Assembly: GCA_003222555.1 (NCBI GenBank)
Contig: QHWL01000061.1
Location: 1 to 16,618, forward strand
Direction of reading: 5' to 3'
Source: Acidobacteriota bacterium
Lineage (GTDB): Bacteria > Acidobacteriota > Vicinamibacteria > Vicinamibacterales > CAVVIG01
Length of the DNA stretch: 16,618 bases
The translations under genes were made by a program, and so were the position numbers. Positions 7,519-14,568 of the stretch are shown here, piece after piece. Numbering within the stretch: position 1 is the first letter of the stretch; every line of letters begins with the position of its first letter. Under the pieces are notes generated by a model. That model was not told where the DNA came from. It made no database searches and saw only the letters and a program-made list of their open reading frames with translations.

Positions 7519-10101
7519 TTATCGATCTCCCTTTTCGTCGGCCCTCTCGGCGGCGACTGTGTGACTCGGCATCGGCTGTTCCGGAACCTTCATGTTCGTC
7601 TGGAACGTGCTGCTGTTGACGACGCCCAGGACGAGAGCGGAGAACCGATTGTCGTTGCGCTTGGCGTTGCGCGCGATCGATCGCACCAGCGGCATGTCCT
7701 GATACTCGACGCCCCGGCCGAGCGCGTAGGTCAACAGCTTTTCGGCCACGACCTGCACGAACTGATCGGAGTACTCGAGCAGCCACTTGCGCAGCCCGGC
7801 GGGTCCGTCGATCGAGGTTCCGTCGAAGACCTTCGCGGACGCGTCGACCCGCGTCCCCTCTTCCTCGGTCCGCCAGAGGCCGATGCCGTCGAAGTTCTCG
7901 AGCGAAAAACCGATCGGGTCCATCAGGGCGTGGCACTGGATGCAGTCGGCGCGGACGCGATGCTCCAGCATTTTCTGCCGCATCGTCGGCTCTTTCCCGT
8001 TCCCTCGCGGGTCGGGCATTTTCGCCGGCAGCGGCGGGACATCGGGCGGCGGCGGAGGCGGACTCACGCCCAGGAGGTTGGTCATGATCCACTTGCCGCG
8101 CGTCACCGGCGACGTTCGCTCCGGCTTCGAAGTCGTCACGAGAAACGCCCCCTTGCCGAGCAACCCTCGCCGCAGATCCATATCGGGGCCGAGCGTCACG
8201 CGACGGAACTGGCTGCCGTAGATGTTCGGGATCCCGTAATGCTTCGCGAGCCGTTCGTTGACGAACGTGTAATCGGCCGTCAGCAGATCGACGACGTTCC
8301 GATCTTCGCGCACGATCGTGTCGAGGAGCAGCTCGACTTCGCGTCGCATGGCCTGGCGCAACGGGTCGTCGAAATCGGGATAGATCATCGGCAGCGGCCC
8401 GGCCGCCTGCATGCCGCGGAGGTTCAGCCACTGCCCGCCGAAGTTGATCGCCAGCGCTTCGGCCCGCGGATCGTTCAGCATGCGGCGAACCTGTCGTGCG
8501 AGGGTCGCCGGATCGCTCAGCTTTCCCTGGCTCGCGACGTTCAGCAGCTCGCCATCCGGAATCGTGCTCCACAGGAAGAACGAGAGACGCGACGCCAGAT
8601 CGAGATCGGTCAAACGGTACGCCTGACCCGGTTTCAGACTTGCCGGCTCGGTTTCGATGCGATAGATGAATTTCGGATCGGCAAGAATCCGCGCGAGGGC
8701 CATCTCGATCCCGCGGTCGAAGCCGCCCGCTTTCCGGCCCCCCTGGTAGAACTCCATCAGCGATTCGACCTCGCTGGCGGTCGCCGGATGACGAAACGCG
8801 CGCGTCGCGAGGCTCGCAACGACTTTGCGGGCGCAAACCCGTTCGTCTGCCGCGCCAGCGGGACGGCACACGAACACTTTGCGCCGGCTCGGCGACTCCT
8901 TCGCCGGCGTCACGTTGAACGGCCCCTCGATGCGGACGGTGCCAACGTGCGGGAAGAAGGTGAAGCCGGGCGTCGGTCCGGTCTGCAGCGTGTCCCGTAT
9001 GAAATGCTGATCGAGATCGAGCAGCGGCGCGAAATTGGTCGCGAGGAACGTGGCGCCGACCGCATGCTCGCCCGCCGTCGTCTTGAAGCGGACGGTCATC
9101 TTCGGGATGTCGCTGAGCGGATTTCCCGCTACGCCCCGGCCGCTTCCGCCGCCCGGCGCCGCGCCGCGTCCACGCTGGCCCGATGCCTGGCCGCCACAGT
9201 GTGCTTCGGCCGCGCCGAATCGGCGGCCGCCTTGCCAGTCCATCAATCGCAGTCGCTCGCCGTCGAGCAGCACGTCGAGCTTTTCGCACGGCACCGAGCC
9301 GAATCCGGTCGGCGACATGTTGTCGCCGAAGATCGGCGTCACCGTCACCGTGTATTCGCCGTCGGATGGGAACACGTGCTTGACGAGCATCCCGCCGCGC
9401 GTGCCGAACGGGAGCCCTTCGATGTGATACTCCTGCGACGTGTCTTCGGGCGTGCGGTACACGACAAGCGTTGGCGTCGTCGGCTCGCCGATGGCGAGGC
9501 GGCTGATTTTTCCCGCGGCTGACACGTACGCTTCGACCAGCGTCGACGAAATGCCAAGCGTGCCCGCGATGTTGTCGAACCCGTGCGTGGAGTCGTCGGA
9601 CGGCAGGTACTGACCGGGATCGATGTCCAGGTCGAGCAGATCGCGCACGACGTTGGCGTACTCAGTGCGATTCAAGCGGTGCAGCCCCGGCGGCGGCAGG
9701 TAGGGCGGCGCGTTGCGATCGAGCTCGTTCTCCAGCCACGCGATGAGCCCGCTGTAGGCCGCCTTGTCCGGTCGCCGTATTCCAGCGGGCGGCATCATGC
9801 CGGCGCGTAATTTCCGTACGACCGTTTCCCATACGTCTGGGCGATCGTCGACACGCGTCACATCCAGATCGTCGAGCGTCAGCTTGCGCGCCGCTTCCTG
9901 TCCTGCTGCTTTGCTGCGCTGGTTGTGACAGCCGACACAGTACTGATCGAGCAGTGCGCGCTGCGGCGGGATGAGAGTGGTTGACGAAGGGGCTGGTTGC
10001 GACGAGGGTGGCGATTGTGGCCGCGGCCCGGCAGTTTGGCCCCTGACCGTGATGATCAGCGAAATGATCACCACACACGCGGTCACCACGAGTCTGTTCA
10101 T
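7519..10101 (-). CDS. Exported multi-domain DUF1592 protein with two CxxCH haem motifs
   Basis: The product is 860 aa. The order seen is: signal peptide (about 4-22); a cytochrome-c-like segment with CVGCH at 55-59 and a possible Met ligand in MMPPAG (about 102); DUF1587 (about 140-205, LNRTEYANVVRDLL); a beta-rich region with a Gly/Arg-rich loop (about 300-327); DUF1595 (about 420-482); DUF1592 (about 495-620); DUF1588 (about 638-735), holding the second motif CIQCH at 720-724; and DUF1585 (about 760-835). This is the standard architecture of the large 'planctomycete cytochrome' proteins, which are thought to carry electrons outside the cytoplasm; substrates are unknown. I set the start at the ATG at 10101, which begins the signal peptide and has GGGGAGGG upstream. 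The open frame extends to 10437, but that part covers the divergent promoter region. It is the first gene of the operon. Confidence 0.93.
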   Translation of the reverse strand: MNRLVVTACVVIISLIITVRGQTAGPRPQSPPSSQPAPSSTTLIPPQRALLDQYCVGCHNQRSKAAGQEAARKLTLDDLDVTRVDDRPDVWETVVRKLRAGMMPPAGIRRPDKAAYSGLIAWLENELDRNAPPYLPPPGLHRLNRTEYANVVRDLLDLDIDPGQYLPSDDSTHGFDNIAGTLGISSTLVEAYVSAAGKISRLAIGEPTTPTLVVYRTPEDTSQEYHIEGLPFGTRGGMLVKHVFPSDGEYTVTVTPIFGDNMSPTGFGSVPCEKLDVLLDGERLRLMDWQGGRRFGAAEAHCGGQASGQRGRGAAPGGGSGRGVAGNPLSDIPKMTVRFKTTAGEHAVGATFLATNFAPLLDLDQHFIRDTLQTGPTPGFTFFPHVGTVRIEGPFNVTPAKESPSRRKVFVCRPAGAADERVCARKVVASLATRAFRHPATASEVESLMEFYQGGRKAGGFDRGIEMALARILADPKFIYRIETEPASLKPGQAYRLTDLDLASRLSFFLWSTIPDGELLNVASQGKLSDPATLARQVRRMLNDPRAEALAINFGGQWLNLRGMQAAGPLPMIYPDFDDPLRQAMRREVELLLDTIVREDRNVVDLLTADYTFVNERLAKHYGIPNIYGSQFRRVTLGPDMDLRRGLLGKGAFLVTTSKPERTSPVTRGKWIMTNLLGVSPPPPPPDVPPLPAKMPDPRGNGKEPTMRQKMLEHRVRADCIQCHALMDPIGFSLENFDGIGLWRTEEEGTRVDASAKVFDGTSIDGPAGLRKWLLEYSDQFVQVVAEKLLTYALGRGVEYQDMPLVRSIARNAKRNDNRFSALVLGVVNSSTFQTNMKVPEQPMPSHTVAAERADEKGDR

Positions 10102-10305
10102 CGTCGGCACGCCCTCCCCAAAAGGACCACAAGTTCGACTACGATCATGATATGTGATGAACTGGCATACGCGATCACGCAAATTGTAGCCGAGTATTCG
10201 GGACAAATAAGGCAGAGATCGGAGTAGACTTTCACGCATGCCGTACGTGGTGTCCGCCTCAGGCGGACCTCCGGCGTGGTTCTCGGCATGCGGAGGGCTG
10301 ACGCT
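10102..10305. promoter_or_regulatory. Divergent control region between the DUF1592 operon and the ThDP-enzyme gene
   Basis: This 204-bp gap must carry promoters for both directions. On the minus strand a TACAAT hexamer (near 10190) fits a -10 box, but the matching -35 is weak. No strong pair was found on the plus strand. The AT-richer half lies at 10140-10215, and the half nearest the ThDP gene is a nested palindrome described separately. Open frames crossing it are judged accidental. Confidence 0.45.
10235..10297 (+). promoter_or_regulatory. Nested palindrome ending at the ribosome-binding site of the ThDP gene
   Basis: Outer arms CGCATGCCG (10235-10243) and CGGCATGCG (10284-10292) are perfect 9-bp complements. 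Inside them, GTCCGCCT (10252-10259) and AGGCGGAC (10261-10268) are perfect 8-bp complements with one central base. The outer right arm ends on the first G of the Shine-Dalgarno GGAGGG (10292-10297), which is 8 nt before the ATG at 10306. It could be a protein-binding operator, or an RNA hairpin controlling translation if transcription starts upstream. Confidence 0.5.
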
Positions 10306-12213
10306 ATGGCGAGCGATAAGAACGATCCGGTTGGTCGGCGTTCGTTCCTGAAAGGGGCGGCGGTAAGCGCGGCCGCGCTGGTTGCGAACGCGGCGCCGCT
10401 GCCGGCGGGCGAAGCGCAAGGCGCAGGCACGCCTCAACCCAGCCCAGCCGAACTTCCGGCGAGCCAGCTGGCTGCTGACACCGAGCCGCCGCCGCGAGGC
10501 TCCGCGTCACGGATCGTCGAACGCCCTGGCTCCGATTTCATGGTCGACGTCATCAAGGGTCTCGGCTTCGAGTACGTCGCGGCCAACCCCGGCTCGAGCT
10601 TCGAGGGGCTGCACGAGTCGATCATCAACTACGGCGACAACAAGATGCCGGAGCTGCTGACGTGCTGCCACGAGGAATCGTCGGTCGCGATGGCGCACGG
10701 CTTCGCGAAGATTGAAGGCAAGCCGATGCTCGCGCTGGTGCATGGCAACATCGGTCTGCAGCACGCGTCGATGGCAATCTACAACGCTTACGCGGATCGT
10801 GTGCCCGTGTTCGTCGTTGCGGGCAACTGGCGCGATGCGGGGACGCGCAACGATGGCGTGAACTCGTACCACAGCGCGCAGGACATGGCGCTCATCGTCC
10901 GCGACTACGTGAAGTGGGACGACGAGCCGGCGTCGCTGCCGGCGTTTGCCGAGTCGGCGGTGCGGGCGTACAAGATCGCGATGACACCCCCGATGGAGCC
11001 GGTGCTCGTCGTGATCGATCACAACATGCAGCTGAGACCGATGGGCGATGCCAGGCCGCGAATCCCGCGGCTGACGATGCCGGCGCCGCCCGCGGGCGAG
11101 CTCGGCGCGGTGCGCGAGGCGGCGCGGCTGCTCGTGGCGGCGGCGAATCCGCGCATCAATGCCGGTCGCGCGGCGCGCACGCCGAACGGCATCGCGCTGC
11201 TCGTCGAGCTCGCCGAGTTGTTGCAGTCGCCCGTCAACGGCGGCGGCGATCGCGTGAATTTCCCGTCGCGCCATCCCCTCGCCGGTAATGGATCCGGCGC
11301 GGCCGACGTGACCCTCAATCTCGAAGTGCAGGCGGTCGTCGGACCGGGGGGTGCCGGCGGTGCGAGCGCAGCGAACGCGAAGACGATCAACATCTCGTCG
11401 CTGGAGCTGTACATCAAGAGCAACCTTCAGGACTTCCAGCACCTGGCGGATGCGGACATCGTCATCGCGGCCGATGCGGAGGCGACGCTGCCGATGCTGA
11501 TTGAGGAAGTGAAACGCCTGCTCACGCCCGATCGCAAACGCGCGCTCCAGGAGCGGGGGACGAAGCTCGCTGACGGACATCAGCGGGCGCGCGTCGCGGC
11601 GATGGAAGCGGCGGCCTACGGATGGGACTCGAGTCCGATCAGCCTCGCGCGGCTGTCCGCGGAGCTCTGGGCCCAGATTCAGAACGAGGACTGGTCGCTG
11701 GTGTCATGGCAGGGATTCATCAGCGGCTGGCCGGGCCGTCTCTGGAAGTTCGACAAGCACTATCAGTACATCGGCGGTCAGGGCGCCGGCGCCATGGGCT
11801 ACGGCGCTCCGGCCGCCGTCGGCGCGGCGCTCGCGAATCGCAAACACGGTCGCTTGTCCATCAACATTCAGACCGACGGCGATTTGAACTATGCGCCCGG
11901 CGTGCTGTGGACCGCGTGCCATCACAAGATCCCGCTACTGACTGTGATGCACAACAACCGCGCGTATCACCAGGAAGTGATGTTCATCCAGCAGATGGCG
12001 AGCCAGCGCAATCGCGGCGCCGATCGCGCGCACATCGGCACCACGCTCCGCGAGCCGAACATCGACTACGCGCGCATGGCGCAAACCTACGGCATGTACG
12101 GCGAGGGACCGATCGCCGACCCGAAAGGCCTGGCGCCGGCGATCGAGCGGGCGCTCGATCGCGTGAAGCGCGGCGAGCCCGCGCTCCTCGACGTCATCAC
12201 GCAGCCGCGGTAG
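10306..12213 (+). CDS. Thiamine-diphosphate-dependent enzyme with a Tat signal (acetolactate-synthase-like)
   Basis: The product is 635 aa. Residues 10-30 form a twin-arginine signal (GRRSFLKGAAVSAAALVA), so export in a folded state is predicted. The N-terminal ThDP (Pyr) domain (about 70-245) has CHEESSVAMAHGFAK, where E123 aligns with the cofactor-activating Glu of acetolactate synthase (RHEQ). The central region (about 265-405) is a weak match to the usual third domain, and I see no FAD site. The C-terminal ThDP domain (about 445-630) has TDGDLNYAPG...MHNN: G525-D526 and N550/N551 match the Mg-ThDP motif, but Leu527 replaces the second Gly. The start is the ATG at 10306 with GGAGGG 8 nt upstream. 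A c-type cytochrome follows at once, suggesting oxidative decarboxylation of a 2-oxo acid with electrons passed to haem. The substrate is unknown. Confidence 0.88.
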   Translation: MASDKNDPVGRRSFLKGAAVSAAALVANAAPLPAGEAQGAGTPQPSPAELPASQLAADTEPPPRGSASRIVERPGSDFMVDVIKGLGFEYVAANPGSSFEGLHESIINYGDNKMPELLTCCHEESSVAMAHGFAKIEGKPMLALVHGNIGLQHASMAIYNAYADRVPVFVVAGNWRDAGTRNDGVNSYHSAQDMALIVRDYVKWDDEPASLPAFAESAVRAYKIAMTPPMEPVLVVIDHNMQLRPMGDARPRIPRLTMPAPPAGELGAVREAARLLVAAANPRINAGRAARTPNGIALLVELAELLQSPVNGGGDRVNFPSRHPLAGNGSGAADVTLNLEVQAVVGPGGAGGASAANAKTINISSLELYIKSNLQDFQHLADADIVIAADAEATLPMLIEEVKRLLTPDRKRALQERGTKLADGHQRARVAAMEAAAYGWDSSPISLARLSAELWAQIQNEDWSLVSWQGFISGWPGRLWKFDKHYQYIGGQGAGAMGYGAPAAVGAALANRKHGRLSINIQTDGDLNYAPGVLWTACHHKIPLLTVMHNNRAYHQEVMFIQQMASQRNRGADRAHIGTTLREPNIDYARMAQTYGMYGEGPIADPKGLAPAIERALDRVKRGEPALLDVITQPR

Positions 12214-12223
12214 AGGAGGGGCC

Positions 12224-12571
12224 GTGACGAGAATCGCGGTGATGCTTGCGGCCCTTGTCGCCGCGCTGCAACCCTCTCCGCCCGCCGCGGGCAACGCCCA
12301 GAACGGCAAAGAGCTGTATCTCAAGTACAGCTGCTATGCCTGCCACGGCTACGACGGCCACGGGGGCGCCGGCGCGCGCCTTGTGCCGATGCGAATGAAC
12401 ATCCCCGGATTCACGGCCTACGTTCGTAACCCGCGGCAGATGCCGCCGTACACCGCAAAAGTTCTCTCCGACGCGCAACTGGCGGATCTCTTCGCGTATC
12501 TCAAGTCGCTGCCCGAATCGCCGCCAGCGAAGGATATTCCGTTGCTGACCCGAATCATCAATCAGAAGTAG
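12224..12571 (+). CDS. Small exported c-type cytochrome
   Basis: The product is 115 aa. It has a signal peptide (about 2-24), one haem-attachment motif CYACH (37-41) followed by GYDGHGGAG, and a likely axial Met in RQMPPYTAKVLSD (M73). It ends with the helix LADLFAYLKSLP typical of class I cytochromes c. It should carry electrons in the periplasm. The start is a GTG 10 nt after the ThDP stop, preceded by GAGGAGGGG (12213-12221), part of which overlaps that stop. An ATG at 12242 would shorten the signal and is less likely. The tight spacing makes it the natural electron acceptor for the ThDP enzyme, an inference from context. A large inverted repeat starts 28 nt after its stop. Confidence 0.9.
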   Translation: MTRIAVMLAALVAALQPSPPAAGNAQNGKELYLKYSCYACHGYDGHGGAGARLVPMRMNIPGFTAYVRNPRQMPPYTAKVLSDAQLADLFAYLKSLPESPPAKDIPLLTRIINQK

Positions 12572-12599
12572 CGACGGAACGACGCAAACATCGCTGTTA

Positions 12600-12770
12600 G
12601 TCCTTTGTCCTTCGGCCTTGGTCCTTTGTCCGTTCTTCGTCCTTGGTCGTCCTTCGTCCTTTGTCCTTGGTCGCACGCGAAGTACCTTGGGCACCGCGGC
12701 AAGCACCAAGGACCAAGCACGACGAAGGACCAAGAGACGGACCAGGGACCAAGGCCGAGGGACCAAGGAC
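12600..12770. repeat. 171-bp inverted repeat made of GGACCAAGGAC words
   Basis: The left arm (about 12600-12671) is a run of degenerate words such as GTCCTTTGTCC and TTCGTCCTTGGTC. The right arm (about 12704-12770) is its reverse complement, with words such as GGACCAAGGAC and GACGAAGGACC. The outer ~45 bp align with few mismatches and the loop is about 32 nt. As RNA it would make a long hairpin between the cytochrome gene and the downstream gene, possibly acting as a terminator or stabiliser. Word-built repeats of this kind are dispersed in several bacterial phyla. The frames open through it are low-complexity artefacts. Confidence 0.8.
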
Positions 12771-12957
12771 CATGTTGCCGCGCTCTTGTGCGGTCAGGCC
12801 GGCTCATCACGACAATTGACATTTCAAAATCAACTCTCCAGAATATTTCCTGAGGTCGCGCGTGAGAGCGGTGGTTCTGGTGGCCACCGCCAAGCGGCTC
12901 TTTGGCGCCTCGCGCCAGGACGATCCCACCGGGCGATAACAGAAGCGGGAGCTCAAC
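12771..12957 (+). promoter_or_regulatory. Leader of the 12958 gene with a sigma-70-like promoter candidate
   Basis: After the inverted repeat, a perfect TTGACA lies at 12816-12821. Candidate -10 boxes are CAGAAT (12839-12844, 17-nt spacer) and GAATAT (12841-12846, 19-nt spacer). This stretch is visibly more AT-rich than its surroundings. The 5' leader would then be about 105 nt. With the hairpin upstream, the gene may have its own transcript, separate from the ThDP/cytochrome pair. The -10 is poor. Confidence 0.4.
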
Positions 12958-13917
12958 GTGCAAAACCTGCCGCGCGGCGCGCTGTTCGGCGCGATGATTG
13001 CGACGCTGTTGACGTTCTTCTCCGGCGTCGGCGCGCAGGAACGCGGAGGCGGCGCTCCCGCCGGGCCACCTGAGCCCACGCCGCGACTCGCGGACGGCAC
13101 GCCGAATCTTGGCCGCGTGCCCGGCGAGCGCGGCGTCTGGAACGTACCGTACATCACCAACATGGGCGAGCGCGTCGTCGGTCCCGACGGAACGACGGTC
13201 GCCGAGACGCGCGCCGCGGCGCTTCGCGGTCGCGGCCCCGGCGACGGGCGCGGACGCGGCGCGCCGGAAGGTGGGCTCGGCGGTCCCGACGCGGCATCTG
13301 TCGGCGGGCGCGGCGGCGCGAAATCGGAGCCGCGCGTCCCCTTCATGCCGTGGTCGGCTGGCATCTACAACTACAACTCGGCGAACAACTCCAAGTACGA
13401 CCCCGAAGGCTACTGTCTGCCGCCCGGCGGTCCGCGCCTGATGGCAACGCCGTATCCGATGGAGATCGTCCAGCTGCCGGAGCAGAAACGCATCCTCATG
13501 ATCTTCGAGGGCGCGACGCACATCTGGCGCGAGATCTACCTGGACGGCCGTCCGCATCCGCAAGGCGACGAGCTGAACCCGACCTATCTCGGGCACTCGG
13601 TCGGTCACTGGGACGGCGACACGCTTGTCGTCGACGTCGTGGGATTCAACGAGCAGACCTGGCTCGATTACTACGGTCACCCGCACACCGACCAGTTGCA
13701 CGTCGTCGAGCGCTTCTCGCGTCCGAACAAACGGACTCTGCGCTACGAAGCGCTGGTGGACGATCCGGGCGCGTACACGAAGCCGTTCACGATCCGGTGG
13801 GAGATTCCCTGGAACGCCACAGGCGAGCTGATCGAGTACATCTGCCAGGAGAACAACAGATACTTGCAGCGGCTGACCGATGACCTCGGCCAGCCAATCT
13901 TCGGCAAGAAGCCGTAA
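12958..13917 (+). CDS. Exported conserved protein of unknown function (Acidobacteria-type)
   Basis: The product is 319 aa. A Sec signal peptide ends near GVGAQ (about 26). A Gly/Arg-rich low-complexity stretch spans about 88-122. The conserved part follows: YCLPPGGPRLMATPYPMEIV, RILMIFEGATHIWREIYLDG, GHSVGHWDGDTLVVDVVGFN, TWLDYYGHPHTDQLHVVERF and a C-terminal IEYICQENNRYL. I recognise this pattern from many uncharacterised secreted proteins of Acidobacteria, often present as paralogues; the many aromatic residues and paired Cys suggest a beta-rich secreted fold. No catalytic motif is known to me. The start is the GTG at 12958 with GGGAG 6 nt upstream (12947-12951). It lies downstream of the ThDP/cytochrome pair in the same direction but probably has its own promoter. 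Its relation to that pair is unclear. Confidence 0.85.
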   Translation: MQNLPRGALFGAMIATLLTFFSGVGAQERGGGAPAGPPEPTPRLADGTPNLGRVPGERGVWNVPYITNMGERVVGPDGTTVAETRAAALRGRGPGDGRGRGAPEGGLGGPDAASVGGRGGAKSEPRVPFMPWSAGIYNYNSANNSKYDPEGYCLPPGGPRLMATPYPMEIVQLPEQKRILMIFEGATHIWREIYLDGRPHPQGDELNPTYLGHSVGHWDGDTLVVDVVGFNEQTWLDYYGHPHTDQLHVVERFSRPNKRTLRYEALVDDPGAYTKPFTIRWEIPWNATGELIEYICQENNRYLQRLTDDLGQPIFGKKP

Positions 13918-13960
13918 GTGGCCCGTCCCGTCTTGTCGAGTTTTCAGACGCCTGTGGTGG

Positions 13961-14065
13961 CGCAGGGCCTTCAGAGCTGCGAAGAAACCGTTAACCGCCG
14001 AGCCCGCGGAGAAGAAAATGCAGAGAATGCTCGGCGTGCTCTGCGTGCTATGCGGTAAAACGGCG
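13961..14065. repeat. CGCAGAG-type hairpin repeat, copy 3 (between convergent genes)
   Basis: It runs from CGCAGGGCCT through CGAAGAAACCGTTAACCGCC to GCTATGCGGTAAAACGGCG. The outer arms TTAACCGC and GCGGTAA pair. The left shoulder (GCGAAGAAACCGT) is shared with copy 4, not with copies 1 and 2, so there are two subfamilies. It exactly fills the space between the convergent genes ending at 13917 and 14066, like a two-way terminator. Confidence 0.78.
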
Positions 14066-14467
14066 TCAGTTGCGGATGACTTTGAAGTCGCCCTTCGTCG
14101 GGCACTGCAACCACCTACCGCTGATCACTCGCTGATACGCACCGATGTTTTCCAGCTTGCCATCGATCGAATAGTGCACCGTCTTTCCTGACGCATCCTT
14201 GCCGTCTGCTTCAACGTGCACGACCCATGTCTCGGGATCGAGGGTTGCTTTCTGCGTCCGCACGCCGTTGGGACCAGGATTGATCGTGCCGGTGACCGCT
14301 TTGCCGTCCCAGTTCAGCTCGAGCACGACGTGCGTGCGATTCTCCTTGCTCGTGCCCCAGTCCCCGGTCCACGACCCTTTCAGCGGATGTCCGAACTGCG
14401 CTGACGCCGGCAGGGCGACGGCAAGCGCCATCATCAGTCCCGCCACCAGACCACGCGCCATTCGCAT
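14066..14467 (-). CDS. Small exported protein of unknown function
   Basis: The product is 133 aa. A clear Sec signal peptide (MRMARGLVAGLMMALAVALP, then ASAQ) leaves a mature part of about 110 aa, read as beta strands: GSWTGDWGTSKENRTHVVLE, LNWDGKAVTGTINPGPNG, TWVVHVEADGKDASG and YSIDGKLENIG. Alternating strands of this kind suggest a small beta-sandwich or lipocalin-like barrel. I recall similar single-domain secreted proteins in Acidobacteria but know no function. The start is the ATG at 14467, with an excellent AAGGAGG about 8 nt upstream. The TGA stop lies immediately beside repeat copy 3. It is convergent with the 12958 gene and divergent from the lipoprotein at 14569, so it is probably transcribed alone. 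Confidence 0.82.
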   Translation of the reverse strand: MRMARGLVAGLMMALAVALPASAQFGHPLKGSWTGDWGTSKENRTHVVLELNWDGKAVTGTINPGPNGVRTQKATLDPETWVVHVEADGKDASGKTVHYSIDGKLENIGAYQRVISGRWLQCPTKGDFKVIRN

Positions 14468-14568
14468 CGAAGTGCCCTCCTTGGGTGTGAAGGCCGTAAC
14501 GCTATTCCCGAGTGGAAATGATATGCCATGTCAAGTTAGGATCGCGAACCCTTCTGGAGCGCGGTGGG

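Noticed and set aside
7189..9522. A 777-codon open frame on the + strand
   Set aside because: It lies opposite the DUF1552 and DUF1592 genes, whose minus-strand products match known families along their whole length. The plus-strand product is Arg/His-rich with no domain, as expected of antisense frames in GC-rich DNA.
10102..10437. N-terminal extension of the DUF1592 gene to 10437
   Set aside because: It would cross the start and Tat signal of the divergent ThDP gene, and it would place the obvious signal peptide 112 residues inside the protein. The ATG at 10101 with GGGGAGGG upstream is far better.
12600..12770. Repeats of about 11-13 bases that might suggest a CRISPR array
   Set aside because: The units are degenerate words without unique spacers and are arranged as two complementary arms. 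No cas gene is nearby.
12605..12853. Small open frames through the GGACCAAGGAC repeat
   Set aside because: They encode low-complexity Pro/Trp/Leu/Gly or Lys/Asp/Gln strings that follow from the repeat words on either strand; not a real protein.
13880..14191. Small frame with an LGVLCVLCG-type string
   Set aside because: It is the translation of the CGCAGAG/CTCTGCG repeat plus the antisense of the 14066 gene. Such Cys-rich strings are a known artefact of this repeat type.
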